Of a stretch of 64,000 bases of DNA, positions 38,688 to 48,214 are shown piece after piece. Source of the DNA: a bacterium (GTDB lineage Bacteria > AUK180); NCBI GenBank assembly GCA_023144005.1, contig JAGLGN010000030.1:23813-87812 (forward strand), written 5' to 3'. Position 1 is the first letter of the stretch. Each line of letters begins with the position of its first letter. The translations under genes and the position numbers were made by a program. The notes below the pieces were generated by a model. The model saw only the letters and a list, made by a program, of their open reading frames with translations. It was not told the origin of the DNA and ran no database searches.

Positions 38688-40775
38688 GTGATCATGAAAA
38701 AATTCATTTTATCTTTATTACTTCTTGTATGCATATTTGCGTTTGCCGGCGAGTTGAAGATAGCTTTCATCAATGTTAACCAGGGCGACGCAATGCTTAT
38801 TTCAACTCCTGAAGGCAAGCATTATATTGTCGATGGGGGACAGCCCGCATATTATGACCCCGTAAAGGATATTTATTACTCGAGATTTGACGCGGGAAGA
38901 GATGTGATCCTGCCGTACCTCAAATCGCAGGGCATCGAGAAATTGGATGGTATCCTCGCGACGCATCCTGATGCCGACCATATAGGCGGACTGGTACATT
39001 TGCTTAAGAATATGCCCGTTGATACCGTTTATTACACCGGCAGGCTCCACACCTCCAATATTTTTCAGGTATTTTTAACCCTCTCGAAGGAAAAGGGCGC
39101 CAAATATATCGAAGTGAGGGACGGTGATATATTGAAATGGTCTCCTGCAATGCTGGTAAATGTTCTTGCCCCGACCGATAAAGAGATGGATTATGCCAAG
39201 AATAATAACAATACCTCTATTGTGCTCTTTATCAAATATGGGGAAACTTCGTTCATTCTCTCGGGAGATGCGGAGAAAGAGCAGGAGGACAGAATGTCTT
39301 CGGACTACGGGCAGAATCTGAAGGCGGATCTTCTTAAATTCGGACATCATGGTTCAAAATCTTCTTCGATGACGCGCTATCTGAATCTGATCGCCCCCAA
39401 ATACGGCATAATATCCTGCGGGAAGAACAATAAATTCGGTTTTCCCCATAAGGATGCCCTTGATAGATATTATCATGCAAATTCTGATATGCTCATAGGG
39501 CGTACGGATTATAACGGACATATCGTTGCCGTCAGTGACGGCAGTAAGATCAGTTTTGAAGTCCAGAAGGGAGAGATGTACACCATGGAAGAGGTTTTTG
39601 CACAGGAAAACCTTACTATTCCCGGAAAAGCAGCGAAAACCACTACGGTGCAGAAATCCGGAAATAATGACAGCCCTCTCGTGTCATCCGGTGACCTGGT
39701 GAATATCAATACTGCTTCACAGAGTCAGCTTGAGACATTGCACAGGGTTGGTCCCGCGACCGCCCGCAATATTATAAATTACCGCGATGAGAACGGGCCT
39801 TTCAAAAGGATAGAGGATATTCAAAATGTTCCGAGGATCGGACCAAAGACATTTGAGAATCTGAAAGCCCATATTACCGTCGGTGACAGCGCCGCGGCAC
39901 CCTCCAGCGGAACACAGAAAAAAACCACAACCACTGTTTCTTCAGGGGCTCTGGTGAATATCAATACTGCTTCACAGAGTCAGCTTGAGACATTGCACAG
40001 GGTTGGTCCCGCGACCGCCCGCAATATTATAAATTACCGCAATGAGAACGGGCCTTTCAAAAAGATAGAGGATATTCAAAATGTTCCGAGGATCGGGCCG
40101 AAAACATTTGAGAATCTGAAAGCCAATATCACAGTAGGCGACGGCGCCTCTACCTCTTCTCCTGAAGCGAAGAAGAAAGTTGAAGCAAGTGTTTCATCCG
40201 ATGAGCTTGTGAATATCAATACTGCTTCTCAGAGCCGGCTTGAGACATTACACAGGGTAGGGCCGAAAACCGCACAGAATATCATTAATTATCGTAATGA
40301 GAACGGGCCGTTCAAAAGGATAGAGGATATTCAAAATGTCCCGAGGATCGGACCGAAGACATTTGAGAATCTGATGCCGTATATTACGGTCGGGCAGATC
40401 AGTTCAAAGAAAACCGACACCATTGAAGTGCAGGAAAGCGATGAATCCGAGGATGTCTTGAAAGAGGAAGCGATCGAGAAGGAGAAGTCAGACAACACCG
40501 TGGAAATAGAAGAAGAAAAGGAAGCAGAGCCCATCAAAGAAATTGCAAAGGTCGGCGGCTGTAATGCTGCTCTCACTATAAGTCCTGTGAATATCAACAC
40601 CGCTTCGGAGAAAGAATTGGATGCTATTCCCAGCGTCTGCCGAAATGCCGCTGTTAAGATATTTAATTACAGGCAGAAAAACGGCAAATTCAAGGACCTA
40701 TCCGAAGTACAGAAAGCGGCTTCCATCTCGGATCGTAATTTCAAAAAGATCAAGAAGTACATTATATTGGAGTGA
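38688..40775 (+). CDS. Secreted ComEC-like metallo-beta-lactamase domain fused to four ComEA-like HhH modules
   Basis: Signal peptide; 'HPDADHIGG', 'LKFGHHGSKSSS'; HhH units at 39696, 39951, 40206 and a divergent one at 40584. Confidence 0.9.
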   Translation: MIMKKFILSLLLLVCIFAFAGELKIAFINVNQGDAMLISTPEGKHYIVDGGQPAYYDPVKDIYYSRFDAGRDVILPYLKSQGIEKLDGILATHPDADHIGGLVHLLKNMPVDTVYYTGRLHTSNIFQVFLTLSKEKGAKYIEVRDGDILKWSPAMLVNVLAPTDKEMDYAKNNNNTSIVLFIKYGETSFILSGDAEKEQEDRMSSDYGQNLKADLLKFGHHGSKSSSMTRYLNLIAPKYGIISCGKNNKFGFPHKDALDRYYHANSDMLIGRTDYNGHIVAVSDGSKISFEVQKGEMYTMEEVFAQENLTIPGKAAKTTTVQKSGNNDSPLVSSGDLVNINTASQSQLETLHRVGPATARNIINYRDENGPFKRIEDIQNVPRIGPKTFENLKAHITVGDSAAAPSSGTQKKTTTTVSSGALVNINTASQSQLETLHRVGPATARNIINYRNENGPFKKIEDIQNVPRIGPKTFENLKANITVGDGASTSSPEAKKKVEASVSSDELVNINTASQSRLETLHRVGPKTAQNIINYRNENGPFKRIEDIQNVPRIGPKTFENLMPYITVGQISSKKTDTIEVQESDESEDVLKEEAIEKEKSDNTVEIEEEKEAEPIKEIAKVGGCNAALTISPVNINTASEKELDAIPSVCRNAAVKIFNYRQKNGKFKDLSEVQKAASISDRNFKKIKKYIILE
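39696..40397 (+). repeat. Three in-frame 64-codon HhH repeats, nearly identical at DNA level
   Basis: Units 39696-39887, 39951-40142, 40206-40397, spaced exactly 255 bp. Confidence 0.95.
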
Positions 40776-40777
40776 GC

Positions 40778-41782
40778 ATGACTCAAATTGCCAAGTTGAA
40801 AAATGAAGCATTGGAATTATTGGAGAAAGCCTCAACCCTTGAGGAGATCGAAGAGTTAAAGATCCGCTTTCTGAGTAGAAAGGGAGAATTGGCCGGCCTC
40901 TTTTCAGAAATTCCAAAATTGGACCCCGCCGAAAGAAAGCAATTCGGACAGGGGATAAATGAATTAAAAATTCTTTTAACAGAGGGCTTGGAAGAGAAGG
41001 AAGCTACCCTGAAGCGAAGCAAAAGGGATCTGCCTCCGGTAGATATCACCCGCGACCCGTTTCCTTTCAGAAAGGGATCTGTTCATCCTCTAAGCGCCAC
41101 TTATATCGAGATAATCAATATTTTTAAATACCTTGGATTTATCGTTGTCGAAGGTCCTGAAATAGAAGAGGATTTCTATAATTTCGAAGGGCTTAATTTC
41201 CCTCCCGACCATCCAGCTAGGGATGAGCAGGATTCGTTCTTTATGCAGAATGGCAAACTCCTGCGTACACATACTTCGCCTGTTCAGGTGCGCGTGATGG
41301 AATCACAGGAGCCGCCTCTTGCTGTCGTATCCCCGGGAAAGTGCTATCGAAGAGATACGATAGATGCTTCGCACTCATCCATGTTCAATCAATTGGAAGG
41401 ATTCCTCGTGGACGAGAATATCTCTGTGGCGGAGCTCAAGGGCACTATCAAATATTTTATTAAAGAACTCTTCGGAGAAAAGAAGACACGCTTTCGGCCG
41501 CATTATTTCCCCTTCACAGAACCCTCAATGGAGGTTGATGTAGAATGTGTTTTCTGCGGCGGTAAGGGCTGTAATGTATGTAAAAAGACCGGCTGGCTCG
41601 AGATAATGGGTGCCGGAATGATAGACCCGAATGTTTTTATTAAGGCAGGCCTTGATCCTGTTAAGTATTCCGGATTTGCTTTTGGAATGGGTATTGAGAG
41701 GATCGCAATGCTCCGATATGACATAAATGATATGCGTCTCTTCTTCGAGAATGACATCGAATTCCTCGATCAGTTCAGGTAA
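40778..41782 (+). CDS. pheS: Phenylalanyl-tRNA synthetase alpha subunit
   Basis: 'SRKGELAGLF', 'FEGLNFPPDHPARDEQDSFF', 'GFAFGMGIERIAMLRY'. Confidence 0.95.
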   Translation: MTQIAKLKNEALELLEKASTLEEIEELKIRFLSRKGELAGLFSEIPKLDPAERKQFGQGINELKILLTEGLEEKEATLKRSKRDLPPVDITRDPFPFRKGSVHPLSATYIEIINIFKYLGFIVVEGPEIEEDFYNFEGLNFPPDHPARDEQDSFFMQNGKLLRTHTSPVQVRVMESQEPPLAVVSPGKCYRRDTIDASHSSMFNQLEGFLVDENISVAELKGTIKYFIKELFGEKKTRFRPHYFPFTEPSMEVDVECVFCGGKGCNVCKKTGWLEIMGAGMIDPNVFIKAGLDPVKYSGFAFGMGIERIAMLRYDINDMRLFFENDIEFLDQFR

Positions 41783-41785
41783 TAT

Positions 41786-44134
41786 ATGAAATACAGTTTA
41801 AATTGGATCAAAAAATATATTGACATTGAGCTCTCCGAAGACGAACTCTATAAGAAACTTACAATGAGCGGCTCCGAAGTAGAGGGCTGCCATATGCTGC
41901 TTGAGGACATTTCGGATATTGTGATCTCAAAGATAAATAAGATAGAGCCCCACCCGCAGGCAGATAAACTTCAAATATGCACCGTCACCGACGGGAAAGA
42001 GACTTATTCGGTCGTTTGCGGAGCGACTAATATACAAAAAGGTCAGATAGTCCCATTGGCAAAGATCGGAGCTTCTCTACCCGGGAATATGAAGATAAAA
42101 AGATCCAAGATCAGAGGAATTGAATCTGAGGGGATGCTCTGCTCGACAAAGGAATTGGGGCTGGGTACCGACCATGAAGGCATTTTCATCCTCAAAAGTG
42201 ATCTTAAAAAGGGAAAGAGTTTCAAAGATTATTTCGACGATACGGTATTTGAGATCGAAATTACTCCAAACCGTCCCGATCTTCTGTCACATTACGGCCT
42301 CTCCAGAGAGATAGCCGCTATCACCGGCAAAAGAGCGAGGCCTCTGGAAATTGTTGATTCTATTGTAGGAAATACCGAATCTCCGATAAGGGTCGAGATA
42401 AGGGACCTTGACGCATGTCCCAAATACCTTCTTCTTTATGTTAAGAATATTGAGAATCCTTCATCACCACAAGATATCAAGAATGCCTTGATAGCTATGG
42501 ATACAAATCCGAAAAGCCTTTTGGTGGACCTTTCGAATTATAATCTTTTTGAAACCGGACATCCCACACATTTCTTTGACGCGGATAAGATACAAGGCAA
42601 TATCATCGTGCGTTTTGCGAGAAAGGGCGAGAAGACAATTACCCTTGACGGGGAAGAGAGGGTCTTGCAATCTACGGACCTCGTAATTGCTGATGAGAAG
42701 AAGATACTCGCCATAGCGGGAGTGATCGGCTGCGCTAACAGTGAAGTAAGCGACAGCACGAAGAATATTGCTATCGAGAGCGCTGTTTTTAAACCTGCAT
42801 TGATCAGAAAGACCAAGAATCGTCTTGGAATAAAATCAGATGCCGCATACCGATATGAAAGGGGAGTGGATATCAATGCTCCTGAGACTTCATTGAAGCG
42901 GATAATGAAGCATTTCAGGGAATATACAACCTTCGAAGCGAACTCCAATGTGATAGATGTTTCAGCCCCCGTTCCGGCTGTCAGGGATATCGTATTAAAG
43001 GAGCAGACCATAAAGAGCATACTCGGTGTTTCGCTGGAGAGCAGTGAGATAACTAACATCCTTTTACGTCTGGGGTTCAAGATAGAAAAACTCCTCGAGT
43101 CATCAATGAAGGTTACCGTTCCGACATTCAGATATCATGATATTGAAAGGGAGATCGATCTGGTAGAAGAGGTCGGCAGGATATATTCTTTTGAACGCAT
43201 ACCCGCCGCCCGCCCGTATATTCGCGGACCCCTTGTACTCAATAAATACAGGGATTTCAAGGATGACCTGAAACATGTGATTGCCGGAAGGGGATTTCAT
43301 GAAACTGTTACACTTACAGTATCCGAAGACAAATTGTATCAGTCTTACGGGTATCAGGAAGATATGCTCCAAATAACCAATCCATTGAATATAAGTCAGA
43401 ATGTTTTTGCGCCGCTCATATTCCCCAGATTGATAAATGTACTTATCAGAAACCTTAAATACCGGCCAGAGCAGCTCGGATTCTTTGAGATCGGCAATGT
43501 TTTCTCAGGCGAGGAAAAAGAGCGCATATCCATATTGATGTACGGAAAAAGATGGGGAAATAACTGGATCACCGGCAGCGAAGAAAAGATCGCAGGCCTC
43601 TTTGACCTGAAAGGTGAATTATCCGCGATATTCAATTATTTGGACATTAAAGACAAGATCGAGTATCAGAATGTTGATATGCCGTATTTCGTACCCGGCA
43701 GATCCGGCGAGATCCTTCTTGATGGTGCGCATATCGGTTGGCTGGGACAGGTAGAGCCCGATAATATCCCTTCAAAGCGTATCAAATACCCTGTGCTTTC
43801 GGCAGAATTCGATCTTAAAGCGCTTTATAGCGATGAGATAATTACTTATGAACACTTTTCCATGTTCCCTGAGATAGAAAGGGATCTGGCAGTCGTTTTT
43901 CCTAATCAACCGGTCAATGCCGAGGTGATTTCAGCGATCAGCTCCGCCGCGGGAGAAATGCTCACAAGTATTGAACTGAAGGATGTTTATAAATTGAAAA
44001 CCAAGGCATTTTCGATGATGTACCGGCTCACATTCCAATCCGGGAAGAAAACCCTGAAGGATAAGCAGGTAGATTACTTCATGACTCAGATAATTAAAAG
44101 GATAGAGGGGGATTTTGATGCCAAACTCAGATAG
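41786..44134 (+). CDS. pheT: Phenylalanyl-tRNA synthetase beta subunit
   Basis: 'MKYSLNWIKKYIDI', tRNA-binding domain 'HPQADKLQICTV', C-terminal FDX-ACB. Confidence 0.96.
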   Translation: MKYSLNWIKKYIDIELSEDELYKKLTMSGSEVEGCHMLLEDISDIVISKINKIEPHPQADKLQICTVTDGKETYSVVCGATNIQKGQIVPLAKIGASLPGNMKIKRSKIRGIESEGMLCSTKELGLGTDHEGIFILKSDLKKGKSFKDYFDDTVFEIEITPNRPDLLSHYGLSREIAAITGKRARPLEIVDSIVGNTESPIRVEIRDLDACPKYLLLYVKNIENPSSPQDIKNALIAMDTNPKSLLVDLSNYNLFETGHPTHFFDADKIQGNIIVRFARKGEKTITLDGEERVLQSTDLVIADEKKILAIAGVIGCANSEVSDSTKNIAIESAVFKPALIRKTKNRLGIKSDAAYRYERGVDINAPETSLKRIMKHFREYTTFEANSNVIDVSAPVPAVRDIVLKEQTIKSILGVSLESSEITNILLRLGFKIEKLLESSMKVTVPTFRYHDIEREIDLVEEVGRIYSFERIPAARPYIRGPLVLNKYRDFKDDLKHVIAGRGFHETVTLTVSEDKLYQSYGYQEDMLQITNPLNISQNVFAPLIFPRLINVLIRNLKYRPEQLGFFEIGNVFSGEEKERISILMYGKRWGNNWITGSEEKIAGLFDLKGELSAIFNYLDIKDKIEYQNVDMPYFVPGRSGEILLDGAHIGWLGQVEPDNIPSKRIKYPVLSAEFDLKALYSDEIITYEHFSMFPEIERDLAVVFPNQPVNAEVISAISSAAGEMLTSIELKDVYKLKTKAFSMMYRLTFQSGKKTLKDKQVDYFMTQIIKRIEGDFDAKLR

Positions 44135-44318
44135 ATCTGAAATGGAGATAGAGATCGCCGAACTTGTAAAGAATCTCTATAAGTATTTTAAAAAGGTCGA
44201 AAAACTCAAAATAAGTCATATTGAAATGAAAGACGATCTGAAAGGGATCAGAGATGAATTAGTGGAGATCAGGGATCAGATCTCCGAATACAGGAAGATC
44301 GAAGATGCAAAAAATTAG
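44118..44318 (+). CDS. Small coiled-coil protein between pheT and zapA
   Basis: Overlaps the pheT end; heptad-like composition. Confidence 0.5.
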   Translation: MPNSDRSEMEIEIAELVKNLYKYFKKVEKLKISHIEMKDDLKGIRDELVEIRDQISEYRKIEDAKN

Positions 44319-44610
44319 AATAAACATCGGGGGCGAGCAGTTTACATTAGAGACTGATACACCTGAAAAGGTCAAGAATATAGAAAAATTCATACACGAA
44401 AAGATCGAGAACGCTTCTAAGGCGACCGGCCTGAACGACACCAGGAAGAATCTTACCTTTGCATTTCTTTCTGTTGTAGTCGAGATGTGGGACAATGTTA
44501 AAGAGACCTTTGGTGTGGATGATGGTCAGGAAACTGCCAAGTACAGGATAGAAGTACTGAATACGAAGATAAAAGAGAAGATAGAGGAGTTAAATGATGG
44601 ATTGGATTAG
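44305..44610 (+). CDS. zapA: Cell division protein ZapA-like
   Basis: 'IRINIGGEQFTLETDTPEKVKNIEKFIHEKIE'; pheT-zapA neighbourhood. Confidence 0.8.
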   Translation: MQKIRINIGGEQFTLETDTPEKVKNIEKFIHEKIENASKATGLNDTRKNLTFAFLSVVVEMWDNVKETFGVDDGQETAKYRIEVLNTKIKEKIEELNDGLD

Positions 44611-46051
44611 TTCAAAGAAAATAGACACCTTCAGGACCTGCGGATACCGGTATCATGAGATGTATTTGAATAAGAGCAGGGAGAAGGGCAAGTGGGAGCC
44701 GAATTCAAATTATCAGAACCTCGAGAAGAATATTAAGAAGGGATTTGAAGAGAGGTCCAAGATATTTCGCGGCAGGATCCCCGCCCTCGAATACGGCCTG
44801 GATTTCACCCGCCCGGATAAATTTAATGAGGAGGCGATAAAGTATTGTGAAGAGAAATTCAATGAATTCTTCGAGAACAATAAGATCGCGAAGTTCGAAA
44901 ACAGGTCCAAACCTGCATTTTCCCGATATGACTCTAATTACGGCTTCTTTTCACCTGTATCGTTCACAGCGGTTCTAAATGGAGTCAGCACCGCGTTTTA
45001 TGTCAATATGAGCGGTTCCGTAAAGAGTGCCGAAAACCTTCCGTGGGATACCGAGTACATCATCAATTGCTGGATACTTTCCAGAGAGCTGAAAGATATA
45101 AAAGGTATTGCGTTCATTTATCCCTTCTCAGGTGAGATATTTTCGGCTGAGATCACCCGTGAGCATGTTGATGCCGGGTTAAGCGCGGCACAGAAATTTC
45201 TGCACGATCTGTCAGTTTCAGACAAAAAATCCCGGCGCAATCCTTTTTGTGACTGGTGTGATTTTCAAGGGGAATGCCCTGCATGGAAGGATTATCCAAT
45301 GACGATGAAGAAGGAAGACCGTCGCCAGCTGTTTCGGCTCTCATATTCGAAGCTAGATGTATACAAGCGCTGCCCCTTCCTTTTTGAAAAGATATATGTG
45401 AAAAAGATCGCTCAGAAGCCCCGTGATTTCTTTTCTGTGGGAAGCACGATCCATAGCGTAATGGAAGAATTAGAGACAATGGATACTCCGCCGCCGATGG
45501 AGGAGATCAGACAGCTCTATAATAAGATGTGGCTTTCAGCGGGATTCTCAACAAAGGAAGATGAAGATAGGGTTAAAGAGGAGACATGGGCGTGGTTCAA
45601 GGAATATCTGGAGAAAATAGCGTTAAATCCTTTTATAAAGGCAGATAAAATAGAGTTGTATTTTCAATTCCCCATCAAAGGCAAATTGGTAGTGAATGGT
45701 TTTATCGACCGTATCGACAAATTGGAAAACGGTAAATATGAGATAATCGATTACAAGACAGAAACATCAATGCGAACACAAGAAGATGTTGATGAGGATA
45801 TGCAGCTGACCGCATATTTCTGGGCATGTTCCAAGCTGGGATACGATGTTGAGAAAATGAGCCTGCATTTCAACAGATTTCAAAAGAATATATCCACCAC
45901 AAGAACCTCTGAGGATATCGAGAAATTCGAAAATGAAATACTTGAATGGTATTCGAAGATAGAGAATGAGACCGAATACAAACCGTCAGAAAATAAGTAT
46001 TGCGACAATTGCGACTTCAGACCGGAGTGTCCGATCTTCGCTGATAAATAA
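44594..46051 (+). CDS. Tandem PD-(D/E)XK (RecB/Cas4/AddB-type) protein with two 4-Cys modules
   Basis: C-module 'VGSTIHSVMEE', 'GFIDRIDKLENGKYEIIDYKTE', 'MQLTAYFWAC', C + 'YCDNCDFRPECPIF'; N-module 'DTFRTCGYRYHEMYL' + 'CDWCDFQGECPAW'. Confidence 0.85.
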   Translation: MMDWISSKKIDTFRTCGYRYHEMYLNKSREKGKWEPNSNYQNLEKNIKKGFEERSKIFRGRIPALEYGLDFTRPDKFNEEAIKYCEEKFNEFFENNKIAKFENRSKPAFSRYDSNYGFFSPVSFTAVLNGVSTAFYVNMSGSVKSAENLPWDTEYIINCWILSRELKDIKGIAFIYPFSGEIFSAEITREHVDAGLSAAQKFLHDLSVSDKKSRRNPFCDWCDFQGECPAWKDYPMTMKKEDRRQLFRLSYSKLDVYKRCPFLFEKIYVKKIAQKPRDFFSVGSTIHSVMEELETMDTPPPMEEIRQLYNKMWLSAGFSTKEDEDRVKEETWAWFKEYLEKIALNPFIKADKIELYFQFPIKGKLVVNGFIDRIDKLENGKYEIIDYKTETSMRTQEDVDEDMQLTAYFWACSKLGYDVEKMSLHFNRFQKNISTTRTSEDIEKFENEILEWYSKIENETEYKPSENKYCDNCDFRPECPIFADK

Positions 46052-46078
46052 GCAGAGCACTGTAGCCCTGAGTGAAAT

Positions 46079-48199
46079 ATGAGACATTATTCCATGAAAA
46101 ATGCGGGTATTCTTGTGATCGTACTTTTTTTATCCTGTGCCGGAAGCGATACGGAACCGATTTTGAATAGAACAGAGACAATTCCTAAAGCTCAACGAAA
46201 ATCGCATTCTATCAAAGCTTTTTCAAAGACATATTCGGATGAGTATTTCTGGATGAAAGATAAAAGCAGGTGTAACGAAGAGGTACTATCGTACATAAAG
46301 GAAGAGAACAGGTACACGGAAGCTGTTGTTGAACCATGTAAAGAAAAGATAGAGCAACTCTATGAGGAAATGAGAGCCCGGCTGACTGAGGATGATCTGC
46401 ATGTTCCTGAGAAGATCGATGATTATTACTATTACAGCAAGGATTTGAAAGGCAACGAGTATCCTGTCTATTGCAGGAAGAAGGGATCTCTGGAATCAAT
46501 CGAAGAGGTGATCCTCGATGTCAATCTTCTTGCCGCGGATCAGGGATATTTGGAGGTTGCTGATATTTCGATCAGCCCCGATCATAAAATGCTGGCGTAT
46601 CTTGCTGATACTGAAGGAAATGAATTTTACCGTTTATTTATCAAGGACCTTTCTACCGGACATTTGCTTAATGATAATGCCTATCCGGTCGGGGATATGG
46701 AGTGGGGTGAGGACAATAAAAGCATTTACTTCTCACTTATGGATATGGAATCTAATCGATCCGATAAAGTATTTGTACATGTATTGGGAGAAGAAAAAAA
46801 TAAACTCTTATTTGTAGAAGAGGATGAAGGATTCAACGCGGGGATATCGAAGTCCAGAGATAAGAAATACCTTTTCATATCCTCATTCAGCCATACGGCC
46901 TCTGAAGTGTTTTATGCTCCCTCGACGGGAGGGGAATTCAAGGTGTTCACAGCTCGTATCCCGGGGCATATCTATTATCCCGAGAGCCGTAACGGGGAGT
47001 TCTATATCTGGACAAATTGTGACGGAGCAAAGGATTTCAAGGTAATGAAGTGTCAGCAGGAAGAAACCTCTTCCAGCAATTGGAGAAGCTTTATAGATGG
47101 TGAGGATGGGATACATAAGGATTTTGTAATTTTCAAAGACCACTTTGTCCTTTCCGAAACTAAAGAATCTGATGAGACATTGAAAGTACTGAATTTCTCT
47201 TCAGGAAAATGGCATGAGATTCCCCTGGGCGACCCGCCATATGCTGTCTATCTGCACAACAATCCTGAATTTACTTCGAAAATATTTCGTTATTCTTTCG
47301 TTTCTATGATAGATCCTTACTCGGTGATCGATCACGATATGAACACGAAACATGATCTGGTGAAAAAGGTTCAGAAGATAATAGGCGGATATTCACGAAA
47401 GAAGTATCATCAAGAGCGTATCTACGCTCAAGCGGAAGATGGAACAAAGGTGCCGATATCTCTTGTATATAAGCGCTCGCTTTTTAAGGGTGACGGTTCC
47501 AATCCGCTTTGGTTATACGGCTATGGCGCTTACGGGGACAGTAATACGGATTACTTCTCTTCTGCAAGGTTAACACTTTTGGACCGGGGCTGGGTCTACG
47601 CCATTGCCCATGTGAGAGGCGGCGGAGAGCTTGGAAAGAAATGGCATGAACAGGGGAGCATGCTCAATAAAAAGAACACCTTCACAGATTTCATATCCTG
47701 CGCCGAATCTCTTTACGAAAACAAATATTCCTCAGCAGACAAGGCCGTTATCAATGGCGTGTCCGCAGGGGGAATGTTAATCGGAGCTGTTTTGAATATC
47801 AGGCCGGAAATCGCCCGCATGGCGATTCTTGAGGTCCCCTTTGTTGATGTTCTCAATACGATGATGGATCCGACGCTTTCTGCGGTTGTTTCTGAATACG
47901 AGGAATGGGGTAATCCGAATATCCGTGAAGAGTTTAATTATATAGCCTCCTACTGCCCATATACTAATCTCAAACAAGGGAAATACCCTGATATTCTGAT
48001 CACTGCCGGCATGAATGATATGAGGGTGAACTATTGGGAAGGATTGAAGTATACCGCGAAACTCAGGCAAGTTAAGACAGGTGACTCGCTTGTATTGCTG
48101 AAGATGAATATGTCAGGTCATTTTGGCGATTCAGGCCGGTATGAGTATTATAAGGACCTTGCCTTTATCTACGGTTACGCCATTTCTACAATAAGGTAA
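46079..48199 (+). CDS. Prolyl oligopeptidase family (S9A/oligopeptidase B-like) putative lipoprotein
   Basis: Lipobox-like 'VLFLSCAG'; 'YGAYGDSNTDYFSSARLTLLDRGWVYAIAHVRGGGELGKKWHEQG', 'INGVSAGGML'. Confidence 0.92.
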   Translation: MRHYSMKNAGILVIVLFLSCAGSDTEPILNRTETIPKAQRKSHSIKAFSKTYSDEYFWMKDKSRCNEEVLSYIKEENRYTEAVVEPCKEKIEQLYEEMRARLTEDDLHVPEKIDDYYYYSKDLKGNEYPVYCRKKGSLESIEEVILDVNLLAADQGYLEVADISISPDHKMLAYLADTEGNEFYRLFIKDLSTGHLLNDNAYPVGDMEWGEDNKSIYFSLMDMESNRSDKVFVHVLGEEKNKLLFVEEDEGFNAGISKSRDKKYLFISSFSHTASEVFYAPSTGGEFKVFTARIPGHIYYPESRNGEFYIWTNCDGAKDFKVMKCQQEETSSSNWRSFIDGEDGIHKDFVIFKDHFVLSETKESDETLKVLNFSSGKWHEIPLGDPPYAVYLHNNPEFTSKIFRYSFVSMIDPYSVIDHDMNTKHDLVKKVQKIIGGYSRKKYHQERIYAQAEDGTKVPISLVYKRSLFKGDGSNPLWLYGYGAYGDSNTDYFSSARLTLLDRGWVYAIAHVRGGGELGKKWHEQGSMLNKKNTFTDFISCAESLYENKYSSADKAVINGVSAGGMLIGAVLNIRPEIARMAILEVPFVDVLNTMMDPTLSAVVSEYEEWGNPNIREEFNYIASYCPYTNLKQGKYPDILITAGMNDMRVNYWEGLKYTAKLRQVKTGDSLVLLKMNMSGHFGDSGRYEYYKDLAFIYGYAISTIR

Positions 48200-48214
48200 C
48201 AAACACAAAGGTAC

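Noticed and set aside
39696-40397. Regularly spaced near-identical repeats considered as a CRISPR array
   Set aside because: Units are 192 bp, in frame and encode HhH domains; not a CRISPR.
40621-40806. 61-aa ORF overlapping the MBL-HhH 3' end and pheS start
   Set aside because: Alternate frame of strongly supported genes; no independent coding evidence.
42538-43080. 180-aa minus-strand ORF opposite pheT
   Set aside because: Antisense of a strongly recognised housekeeping gene.
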